Both the position numbers and the translations under genes were made by a program. Below, one piece after another: positions 57,850 to 64,000 of a stretch of 64,000 nucleotides of DNA. Below the pieces are notes generated by a model that searched no databases, was not told the DNA's origin, and was given only the letters and a program-made list of their open reading frames with translations. This DNA is from Elusimicrobiota bacterium. GTDB taxonomy: Bacteria > Elusimicrobiota > Elusimicrobia > UBA1565 > UBA9628. Numbering within the stretch: position 1 is the first letter of the stretch; every line of letters starts with the position of its first letter. The stretch lies in assembly GCA_016212795.1 (NCBI GenBank), contig JACRDT010000013.1, forward strand, positions 23,357-87,356, written 5' to 3'.

Positions 57850-58238
57850 AGCGGAAATACAGGCTCGTGCTGTCCGGCCGGCACGACCCCCTCGACGCGC
57901 CGACCGTCGCGGCGCGCGCGGCCGGGTACCCCGGCTGCTACCTGCTGATCGTCGAGCCGAGGCCGGGCGCGTCCGAGGTCGTCTTCGTGGGCGTGGCGAT
58001 GGAGTCCATCGGCGCCGCCCTTTCGGACCACCTGGCCGGCATCGCCCGCCCGACCATGGACGAACTGCGCCCCCTCGGCGGCGTCTACTACGATTACGTC
58101 TCGTCCTCGGATATCGACGCCGTGCAGGACCACCTGGACATCGCCGGGGCCCTCGTCGCCCTCCACAAGCCCCGGTTCAACGCCGGCCCGCCCCCCTCCA
58201 CCGGACGATTCTCCGAGGTGACGCTCGAGGAGGTCTGA
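57846..58238 (+). CDS. GIY-YIG-like small protein, probably non-catalytic
   Basis: A 130-residue protein. The order of elements GCYLLIVE, VVFVGVAMESIGAALSDHLA, GVYYDYVSSSDIDAVQDHLD and ALVALHKPRFNAG resembles the GIY-YIG fold (GIY, YVG, helix with RL..H, then a carboxyl-terminal KPRFN). The helix that should hold the catalytic arginine reads AALSDHL, so nuclease activity is unlikely. The assignment is from pattern alone. It is coupled to lpxL by ATGA, with no clear link in function. Confidence 0.45.
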   Translation: MKRKYRLVLSGRHDPLDAPTVAARAAGYPGCYLLIVEPRPGASEVVFVGVAMESIGAALSDHLAGIARPTMDELRPLGGVYYDYVSSSDIDAVQDHLDIAGALVALHKPRFNAGPPPSTGRFSEVTLEEV

Positions 58239-58239
58239 T

Positions 58240-58680
58240 TCAGGTCAGGCGGAAGTCTTCCTTGACGGTGGAGAGGACGAAGTGGGTGTTCGTCCTTTCG
58301 ACGAACGGGAGGGCCAGCATGGACTTGGTGAAGCGGCTGAGCTCCTCCCGGGACCTGAATTTCGCGACCACCACGGCGTCGGTCTGGCCGGTGACGTCGT
58401 AGACCGCCAGGACGTTGGGCTGGCAGGCGATGTTCTTCTCCATCTCCACGAGCTTTCCTTTAGAGACCGTGATCTCCATGACCACGGCGAGCCCGTAGCC
58501 CATCTTCTCGTGGTCCAGGACGGCCGAGTAGCCGCGGATGACGCCCCGCTTCTCGAGCTCGCGCGTCTTGGCGATGACCGTGCCGGTCGAGACCCCGAGC
58601 TTCTTGGCCAGTTCCCGGTAGGAAGCCCGGGCGTCCCGGGTCAGCTCCTTGAGCAACATTTGTTCTAATTTGTCGTTCAT
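58240..58680 (-). CDS. Lrp/AsnC-family transcriptional regulator
   Basis: A 146-residue protein with the standard two parts. The N-terminal winged helix is LLKELTRDARASYRELAKKL and GVSTGTVIAKTRELEKRGVI. The C-terminal RAM/ligand domain contains GYGLAVVMEITVSKG, VTGQTDAVVVAKFRSREEL and FVLSTVKEDFRL. Such proteins sense amino acids, often glutamine, leucine or lysine. It is divergent from a type III glutamine synthetase gene with a 92-base shared promoter region, so it very likely controls that gene and itself in response to nitrogen or amino-acid supply. Confidence 0.92.
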   Translation of the reverse strand: MNDKLEQMLLKELTRDARASYRELAKKLGVSTGTVIAKTRELEKRGVIRGYSAVLDHEKMGYGLAVVMEITVSKGKLVEMEKNIACQPNVLAVYDVTGQTDAVVVAKFRSREELSRFTKSMLALPFVERTNTHFVLSTVKEDFRLT

Positions 58681-58690
58681 CTTTGGACTC

Positions 58691-58719
58691 TTGACAACCC
58701 GTTGTGGTAGTTGTAGACT
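58691..58719 (+). promoter_or_regulatory. Promoter of the glutamine synthetase gene
   Basis: TTGACA (58691-58696) and TAGACT (58714-58719) are 17 bases apart. AT-rich sequence with TTGT/TGTGTAG repeats follows, where an Lrp-type protein could bind. The mRNA leader is about 45 bases. Confidence 0.8.
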
Positions 58720-58772
58720 ATCTGTGTAGTATTATAGCACATTATAAGCCAAACGTCACAATGGGGGAGAAC

Positions 58773-60977
58773 ATGCCGAACCATGCGCTGGGAAGGACGC
58801 CCGAGCCGGACGTCAAGACGCCCCACACCAACGGCCGCCAGCCCGGCGCCGCCGGCTCGCCCGCGGACAAGATCTCGGACTACTTCGCCTGCAACGTCTT
58901 CAACCTCCGGACCATGAAGACCCTCCTCCCCAAGGAGACCTACCGCCAGGTCGAGGAGGCCATGCAGGAGGGCAAGTGCCTTAGCCCCGAGGCGGCCAAC
59001 TCCGTCGCCTCCGCGATGAAGACCTGGGCCATCTCCAAGGGCGCCACCCACTACACCCACTGGTTCCAGCCCATGACGGGCCTGACCGCGGAGAAGCACG
59101 ACAGCTTCATCGACCCGACCGGGGACGGCGGGGTCCTCGAGTCCTTCACCGGCAAGCAGCTCGGCCAGGCCGAGCCGGACGCCTCGAGCTTCCCGAGCGG
59201 CGGGCTGCGCACCACCTTCGAGGCCCGCGGCTACACCGCGTGGGACCCCACCTCGCCGGCCTTCATCATGGAGATGCCAGGCGGGGCGACCCTGTGCATC
59301 CCGACGGTCTTCGTCTCCTACACCGGGCAGTCGCTCGACAAGAAGACCCCGCTCCTGCGCTCCATCGAGGCCCTCAACCGCGCGGCCCTGGACATCCTCG
59401 CCCTCTTCAAGCTCGACGCGCGCAAAGTCTTCTCCACGCTCGGCGCCGAGCAGGAGTACTTCCTGGTGGACCGGGCCTACCACGACAACCGGCCGGACCT
59501 CCTCATGGCCGGCCGCACGCTCCTGGGCGCCGCCCCGCCCAAGGGCCAGCAGCTCGAGGACCACTACTTCGGCAGCATCAAGGAGCGGGTCTTCTCCTTC
59601 ATGACCGACGCCGAGCGGGAGCTCTACAAGCTCGGCGTGCCCATCAAGACCCGGCACAACGAGGTAGCCCCCAACCAGTTCGAGTGCGCCCCGGTCTACG
59701 AGGAGGCCAACGTCGCCGTGGACCACAACCAGCTCGTCATGGACATCTTCGAGCGGGTGGCCGTCCGGCACGGGCTGGCCGCGCTCCTGCACGAGAAGCC
59801 CTTCGCGGGCATCAACGGCAGCGGCAAGCACGCCAACTGGTCCATGGGGACCGACACCGGCGTCAACCTGCTGACCCCCGGCGAGACCCCCGGCGAGAAC
59901 CTGCGCTTCCTGGTCTTCCTCGTCTCGGTCGTGAAGGCCGTCCACGACCACAGCCGGCTCCTGCGCGCGTCGGTCGCCTCGTCGGGCAACGACCACCGCC
60001 TCGGCGCCAACGAGGCGCCCCCCGCCATCATGTCCGTCTTCCTCGGGGACTACCTGAACAAGGTCCTCCTGGACATCGAGCGGGGCACGCCGCCCAAGGA
60101 GACGGACAAGGAGTGGCTCAGCGTGGGCATCGACAAGATCCCCCCCGTCCTGCGCGACAACACGGACCGCAACCGCACCTCGCCCTTCGCCTTCACGGGC
60201 AGCAAGTTCGAGTTCCGGGCGGTCGGCTCCTCGGCCTCCCCGGCGTTCCCCGTGACGGCCATCAACGCCATCGTCGCGGGCCAGCTCCGGCAGACCAAGA
60301 AGGACATCGACGAGCGCCTCAAGGCCAAGAAGCCTTTCAAGGACGCCGTGCTCGAGGTCCTGCGGCGCTACATCAAGGACTGCAAGAAGGTCTGCTACGA
60401 GGGCAACAACTACTCCGGCGACTGGGAGAAGGAGGCCGCCAAGCGCGGCCTGCCCAACCTCAAGACCACGCCCGAAGCCCTCGAAGGTCTCATCCTCAAG
60501 GAGTCGGTGGCGCTGTTCGAGGGGCTGCGCATCATGAGCCGGGAGGAGGCCCACTCCCGCTACCACATCGAGCTCGAGCGCTACGCCAAGGACATCGACA
60601 TCGAGGCCAAGCTCATCATCGAGCTCGTGGAAACCCGCGTCATCCCGGCCGCGGCCTCCTACCAGAAGGACCTGGCGGAGTCCATCAAGGCGCTCCGGGA
60701 CGTCCTGCCCAAGCACCCGTCCCTGCGCTCCCAGGAGGGGCTGCTCGACGAGGTCGCCGGGCACATCGGGTCGGCCCGGGAGGGGCTCGGCCGCCTGCGC
60801 AAGGCCATGGCGGAAGCCGAGAAGGAGTCCGACGCCCTCAAGAAGGCCCTGGCCTACTGCCACGTGGTGCGCCTCAGGTTCTCGATGCTCCGCCGCGCCG
60901 CGGACGCCCTCGAGGGGCTCATCCCCGAGAGCCTCTGGCCCCTGCCGAAGTACCACGACATGCTCTTCCTCATCTAG
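58773..60977 (+). CDS. glnN: Type III glutamine synthetase
   Basis: A 734-residue type III glutamine synthetase, the usual length for this class (about 700-730). Family landmarks are [16 protein letters not shown] near the start, [20 protein letters not shown] (metal-binding region), [51 protein letters not shown] and [20 protein letters not shown]. It makes glutamine from glutamate and ammonia. I chose ATG 58773, preceded by GGGGGAG; ATG 58761 upstream is possible. It is divergent from an Lrp/AsnC regulator, and an Mrp-type ATPase gene follows nine bases after its stop. Confidence 0.95.
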   Translation: MPNHALGRTPEPDVKTPHTNGRQPGAAGSPADKISDYFACNVFNLRTMKTLLPKETYRQVEEAMQEGKCLSPEAANSVASAMKTWAISKGATHYTHWFQPMTGLTAEKHDSFIDPTGDGGVLESFTGKQLGQAEPDASSFPSGGLRTTFEARGYTAWDPTSPAFIMEMPGGATLCIPTVFVSYTGQSLDKKTPLLRSIEALNRAALDILALFKLDARKVFSTLGAEQEYFLVDRAYHDNRPDLLMAGRTLLGAAPPKGQQLEDHYFGSIKERVFSFMTDAERELYKLGVPIKTRHNEVAPNQFECAPVYEEANVAVDHNQLVMDIFERVAVRHGLAALLHEKPFAGINGSGKHANWSMGTDTGVNLLTPGETPGENLRFLVFLVSVVKAVHDHSRLLRASVASSGNDHRLGANEAPPAIMSVFLGDYLNKVLLDIERGTPPKETDKEWLSVGIDKIPPVLRDNTDRNRTSPFAFTGSKFEFRAVGSSASPAFPVTAINAIVAGQLRQTKKDIDERLKAKKPFKDAVLEVLRRYIKDCKKVCYEGNNYSGDWEKEAAKRGLPNLKTTPEALEGLILKESVALFEGLRIMSREEAHSRYHIELERYAKDIDIEAKLIIELVETRVIPAAASYQKDLAESIKALRDVLPKHPSLRSQEGLLDEVAGHIGSAREGLGRLRKAMAEAEKESDALKKALAYCHVVRLRFSMLRRAADALEGLIPESLWPLPKYHDMLFLI

Positions 60978-60985
60978 CGCCCGCC

Positions 60986-61819
60986 ATGAGACCTCCCCCC
61001 CGGAAGGTCGAGCTCGCCGGCGTCAAGAACGTCCTGGCCGTGGGCAGCGGCAAGGGAGGCGTGGGCAAGTCCACGCTCGCCTGCAACCTGGCGGTCAGCC
61101 TGGCGCTCGACGGCGCCAAGGTGGGCCTGCTCGACGCGGACATCCACGGGCCCAACGTGCCGCAGATGATGGGCATCGCCAAGTACGCGCCCGAGGCCGG
61201 CCCCGACGAGAAGCTCGAGCCGCCCACGGCTTTCGGCGTCAAGGCGATGTCCATGGGGTTCTTCGTCGGCTCCGACGACCCGGTCATCTGGCGCGGGCCC
61301 ATGGTCCACGGCGCGGTCGTGCGGTTCCTCACCGGGATCCGCTGGGGCGAGCTGGACCACCTCGTCGTGGACCTTCCCCCGGGGACCGGCGACGCCCAGC
61401 TCTCCCTGTGCCAGTCGGTCGCCGTGGCGGGCGCCATCCTCGTGACGACCCCCCAGTCCATCGCGCTCTCGGACGTGCGCAAGGCCCTGTCCATGTTCAA
61501 GAACCTCGGCGTCCCGGTGCTCGGCGCGGTCGAGAACATGGCCGAGTTCGCCTGCCCCCACTGCGGCAAGACGAGCCGGGTCTTCTCCCACGGCGGGGCC
61601 AAGCTCCTCCGGGAGAAGTTCGGGGTCGCCACGCTCGGTTCCGTGCCCCTCGACCCCCTGGTCTGCGAGACCGGCGAAGCCGGCGAGCCCGTGAGCGCGT
61701 CCCGGCCGGACTCCGCCGCGGCGAAGGCCCTCCGCGGGATCGCCCGCCAGGTGGCCTCGCGCCTCGCCGCCGCCGCCTCCAAGCGCGCCGGCGCCGAGCT
61801 CCGCAAGGCGCAAGGCTGA
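60986..61819 (+). CDS. mrp: Mrp/ApbC-type P-loop ATPase, Fe-S cluster carrier
   Basis: A 277-residue protein. The deviant Walker A GSGKGGVGKST, DADIHGPNVPQMMG, LVVDLPPGTGDAQLSL and the CxxC ENMAEFACPHCGKTSRVF identify the Mrp/NBP35 family of Fe-S cluster scaffold or carrier ATPases. The N-terminal MIP18-like domain of some Mrp proteins is absent. It follows glnN by nine bases and may be co-transcribed with it. A direct functional link to glutamine synthesis is not evident. Confidence 0.92.
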   Translation: MRPPPRKVELAGVKNVLAVGSGKGGVGKSTLACNLAVSLALDGAKVGLLDADIHGPNVPQMMGIAKYAPEAGPDEKLEPPTAFGVKAMSMGFFVGSDDPVIWRGPMVHGAVVRFLTGIRWGELDHLVVDLPPGTGDAQLSLCQSVAVAGAILVTTPQSIALSDVRKALSMFKNLGVPVLGAVENMAEFACPHCGKTSRVFSHGGAKLLREKFGVATLGSVPLDPLVCETGEAGEPVSASRPDSAAAKALRGIARQVASRLAAAASKRAGAELRKAQG

Positions 61820-61839
61820 GAATTTTGTACTATTGAGCC

Positions 61840-62274
61840 ATGAACTGGTGGATGTGGCTGATCCTGGGTCTGGCCCTGTTGGCGGGCGAGCTCGTCACGC
61901 CGGGCGGCTTCTTCGTCATCTTCTTCGCCTTCTCGGCGCTGGTGGTGGCCCTCCTGGTGGGGCTGGGCGCCGGCGGGCCCGTGTGGCTGCAAGGGGTGGT
62001 CTTCGTCATCCTGGCGGTCGGGTCGCTCCTGATGTTCCGCAGAAGGCTGCTGGCGCGCTTCCGCCCCGGCGACGACATGTCCCGGAGCCTTGGCGACGTG
62101 GTGGGCGGCGTCGCGCTGGTCCAGGAGGACATCCCGCCCGGAGGGTTCGGAAAGGGAGAGTACCGCGGCTCGCTCTGGAGCGTGAAGAACGTCGGGGCCA
62201 GGCCCGCGGCCAAGGGCTGCCGCTGCCGGGTCGAGCGCGTCGACGGGATCACGCTCTTCATCGTCCCGGAATGA
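61840..62274 (+). CDS. NfeD-like membrane protein (short form)
   Basis: A 144-residue protein with an acidic first helix motif (WLILGLALLAGELVTPGGFF), two further membrane helices and a C-terminal OB-fold domain (GDVVGGVALVQEDIPPGGFG to GITLFIVPE). This is the short NfeD form (NfeD1b/YbbK type) that partners stomatin-like proteins. The next gene is such a protein, so they probably form one membrane complex. TACTAT (61828-61833) lies six bases before the ATG with no ribosome site, predicting a leaderless mRNA. Confidence 0.85.
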   Translation: MNWWMWLILGLALLAGELVTPGGFFVIFFAFSALVVALLVGLGAGGPVWLQGVVFVILAVGSLLMFRRRLLARFRPGDDMSRSLGDVVGGVALVQEDIPPGGFGKGEYRGSLWSVKNVGARPAAKGCRCRVERVDGITLFIVPE

Positions 62275-62306
62275 CCGAACTGCCGCTCATTGAGAGGTCT
62301 CACAAC

Positions 62307-63221
62307 ATGGAATTCCTCGTCCTCATCTTCGTCGTCTTCGTCGTCTTCGTCCTCTACAGGACCGCGATCGTGGTGCCCCAGCAATACGCCTTCGTGGTCG
62401 AGCGGCTCGGGAAGTACTCAGGCGTGCTCGAGGCGGGCTTCCACATCCTGGTCCCGTTCGTGGACGTGGTGCGCAACAGGGTCTGCCTGAAAGAGGCGGC
62501 CTACGACATCCCGGAGCAGATCTGCATCACGCGCGACAACGTCCAAGTCGGCGTGGACGGCGTCCTCTACCTCAAGGTCATGAACCCCGAGAGGGCGACC
62601 TACGGCGTCATGGACTTCCTTTTCGCCATCTCCCAGCTCGCCCAGACGACGCTGCGCAGCGAGATCGGCAAGATCGACCTCGACAAGACCTTCGAGGCCC
62701 GCGGCCACATCAACACCCAGGTCGTCACCGAGCTCGACAAGGCCACCGACCCCTGGGGCATCAAGGTCCTGCGCTACGAGATCAAGAACATCAACCCTCC
62801 GCGCGAGATCATCGTGGCCATGGAGAAGCAGATGAAGGCCGAGCGGGAGAAGCGCGCGGTCATCCTCACCTCCGAGGGCGAGCGCGACGCGGCCATCAAC
62901 TCGGCCGAAGGGTCCAAGCAGCAGGTCATCAAGGCCTCCGAGGCCACCAAGCAGCGGCAGATCAACGAGGCCGAGGGGCAGGCCTCGGCCATCCTCGCCA
63001 TCGCCACCGCGACGGCCGAGGGCATCCGGAAGGTCGCCGAGACCATCCAGAAGCCCGGGGGCTACGAGGCCGTGCAGCTGAGGGTCGCGGAGAAATACAT
63101 CGTGGAGTTCGGCCAGCTCGCCAAAACGACGAACACCATGATCCTCCCGGCCAACACCGCGGACGTGGCCGCGATCATCGCCACCGCGATGTCGGTCGTG
63201 AAGAAGACCACCCCCAACTGA
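62307..63221 (+). CDS. Stomatin/SPFH protein, QmcA-like
   Basis: A 304-residue membrane-anchored SPFH protein. The N-terminal helix MEFLVLIFVVFVVFVLYR is encoded by a run of TCGTCT-like codons. The SPFH domain (AIVVPQQYAFVVERLGKYSG, RNRVCLKEAAYDIPEQICIT, DNVQVGVDGVLYLKVMNPER, EIKNINPPREIIVAMEKQMK) is followed by a coiled coil (ITSEGERDAAINSAEG-like). It forms oligomers in detergent-resistant membrane and works with the NfeD protein upstream. I chose ATG 62307 after GAGAGG; an in-frame ATG at 62271, overlapping the NfeD stop, would add 12 residues. Confidence 0.9.
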   Translation: MEFLVLIFVVFVVFVLYRTAIVVPQQYAFVVERLGKYSGVLEAGFHILVPFVDVVRNRVCLKEAAYDIPEQICITRDNVQVGVDGVLYLKVMNPERATYGVMDFLFAISQLAQTTLRSEIGKIDLDKTFEARGHINTQVVTELDKATDPWGIKVLRYEIKNINPPREIIVAMEKQMKAEREKRAVILTSEGERDAAINSAEGSKQQVIKASEATKQRQINEAEGQASAILAIATATAEGIRKVAETIQKPGGYEAVQLRVAEKYIVEFGQLAKTTNTMILPANTADVAAIIATAMSVVKKTTPN

Positions 63222-63359
63222 GTCCGGCCGCGCCGCCGACCCCCGGGCAATTGGGCCCAGGGCGCCCTAGGCCGCTTGCCGCGCCTTGGGCGCCCCGCCG
63301 GACCCATACGGGGGCTCCCCGCCTCGCGGTAGAATGTCTTCCAGAGAGGTGAGGAGCCC

Positions 63360-63905
63360 ATGAAGAAGACCCTGCTGATCGCGATGATGACCGCAGCCCT
63401 CCCGGCCTGCGCCGGCGACTGGGACGGGATGGACGGGCAGAACAGCGCGATCGAGCAGCCGCAGATGGTCGCGGTGCGAGACGCCAAGGACTGGGCCCGG
63501 CTCTGGGCCGAGCACCACGGCGTGCGCCCCGGCCTCCACGGCTCGCCCCAGGCCAAGGACCTCCCTCCCGTCGATTTCGCCAAGGAGACCGTCGTCGCGG
63601 TCTTCCTCGGCTCCCGGCCCACCGGGGGCTACAAGGTCGACCTCTCGCTGATCCAGGACCCGACCGACCCGACCCGCCTGTTCGTCCTCTATCAGGAGAC
63701 CGCGCCCAAGCCGGGCGCTTTCACCCCGCAGATGGTCTCCCGGCCTTTCGCGTTCCGCAAGGTCGCCAAGCCCTACGCCGCCGTCGTCTTCGAGCCCAAC
63801 CGCAAGATGGTCGCCTTCTCCGCCACGAAGACGGCGGGCGCCCAGGCCAAGCTGGAGGCCGTCCTCTCGAAGCTCGAAGCCGTCGTCCAGGCCGGCCTGC
63901 CCTAG
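63360..63905 (+). CDS. Secreted PrcB-like protein
   Basis: A 181-residue precursor with a signal peptide (LLIAMMTAALPACAG; a cysteine near position 17 could be a lipobox). The domain at ~40-145 (WARLWAEHHG, VDFAKETVVAVFLGSRPTGG, YKVDLSLIQD, LFVLYQETAPKPG, SRPFAFRKVAKPY) matches the PrcB C-terminal-like family, named from a protease-complex subunit of Treponema. The terminal helix (LEAVLSKLEAVVQ) is an addition. -10 TAGAAT (63330-63335) and GAGGTGAGGAG precede the ATG, so this gene has a normal short leader. Confidence 0.7.
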   Translation: MKKTLLIAMMTAALPACAGDWDGMDGQNSAIEQPQMVAVRDAKDWARLWAEHHGVRPGLHGSPQAKDLPPVDFAKETVVAVFLGSRPTGGYKVDLSLIQDPTDPTRLFVLYQETAPKPGAFTPQMVSRPFAFRKVAKPYAAVVFEPNRKMVAFSATKTAGAQAKLEAVLSKLEAVVQAGLP

Positions 63906-64000
63906 TGCTGCGACCGGCTCATAGCTGCGGTTCTGGCCGGTCGATTTTGGAGCGAAACGAGGAGCGAGGAGCGCGCATACTCGACGTATGCAAGCGACGA
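63906..64000. other. Terminal intergenic sequence with small dyad
   Basis: No gene is visible in the last 95 bases. CATAC-TCGAC-GTATG forms a dyad near 63979-63993, and GAGCGAGGAGCGCG-type purine repeats precede it. It looks like the beginning of a repeat, but the window ends. Confidence 0.4.

Overview
The window is GC-rich, gene-dense bacterial chromosome with two tRNA genes and no rRNA, CRISPR array or intact mobile element. An LpxL-type acyltransferase, a TolC-type outer-membrane protein and another predicted outer-membrane protein indicate a Gram-negative cell. A type III glutamine synthetase, many secreted proteins of unknown family and frequent leaderless-looking promoters suggest an uncultured lineage. 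Elusimicrobiota is my best guess, at low confidence, because no marker gene is present.

Layout. 1-4.3 kb: the end of fructose-bisphosphate aldolase, then two polytopic membrane proteins. 4.6-11.4 kb: a TetR regulator, a TolC-like protein and a YbhG/F/S/R-type ABC-2 exporter in one direction. 11.4-15.2 kb: a B12-binding radical SAM protein coupled to a membrane protein with a spermidine-synthase-like domain. 15.2-17.2 kb (minus): a GYF_2/CsgG-like protein. 17.3-26 kb: PP2C phosphatase, zinc-ribbon protein kinase, nicotinamidase-like hydrolase, vWA protein, nicotinate phosphoribosyltransferase, soluble SPFH protein, NAD-kinase-like protein and NrtR. 26-37 kb: secreted proteins, a degenerate M3 peptidase, a LuxE-like synthetase and a membrane protein. 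37-41 kb: tRNA-Glu, an ORF6N remnant behind radC, a GGDEF response regulator and cstA. 41-52 kb: a beta-lactamase-fold hydrolase, secreted proteins, a caspase-like/PAN protein and a hybrid histidine kinase. 52-64 kb: cold-shock gene, tRNA-Cys with an odd trailer, a TPR membrane protein, lpxL, Lrp/AsnC, glnN, mrp, NfeD/stomatin and a PrcB-like protein.

Two results stand out. First, the 17.3-26 kb operon joins a TerY-P-like signalling triad (PP2C, zinc-ribbon kinase, vWA) to NAD salvage and NADP synthesis. Its promoter carries two AGTGT-N7-ACACT palindromes 22 bp apart, which are plausible sites for the operon's own NrtR. Second, the window contains two unrelated families of short dispersed elements (A and B). 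Each has short terminal direct repeats 60 bp apart, so insertion adds exactly 20 codons. Seven of the eight copies lie inside coding sequence, in loops, linkers or tails of unrelated proteins, as Rickettsia palindromic elements do. A third palindrome type (C) sits against start codons and supplies Shine-Dalgarno-like sequence.

Many first genes of transcription units have a -10 box 6-8 bases before the start codon and no Shine-Dalgarno site, which predicts leaderless mRNAs. Downstream genes usually overlap by ATGA or have AGGAGGT-type sites.
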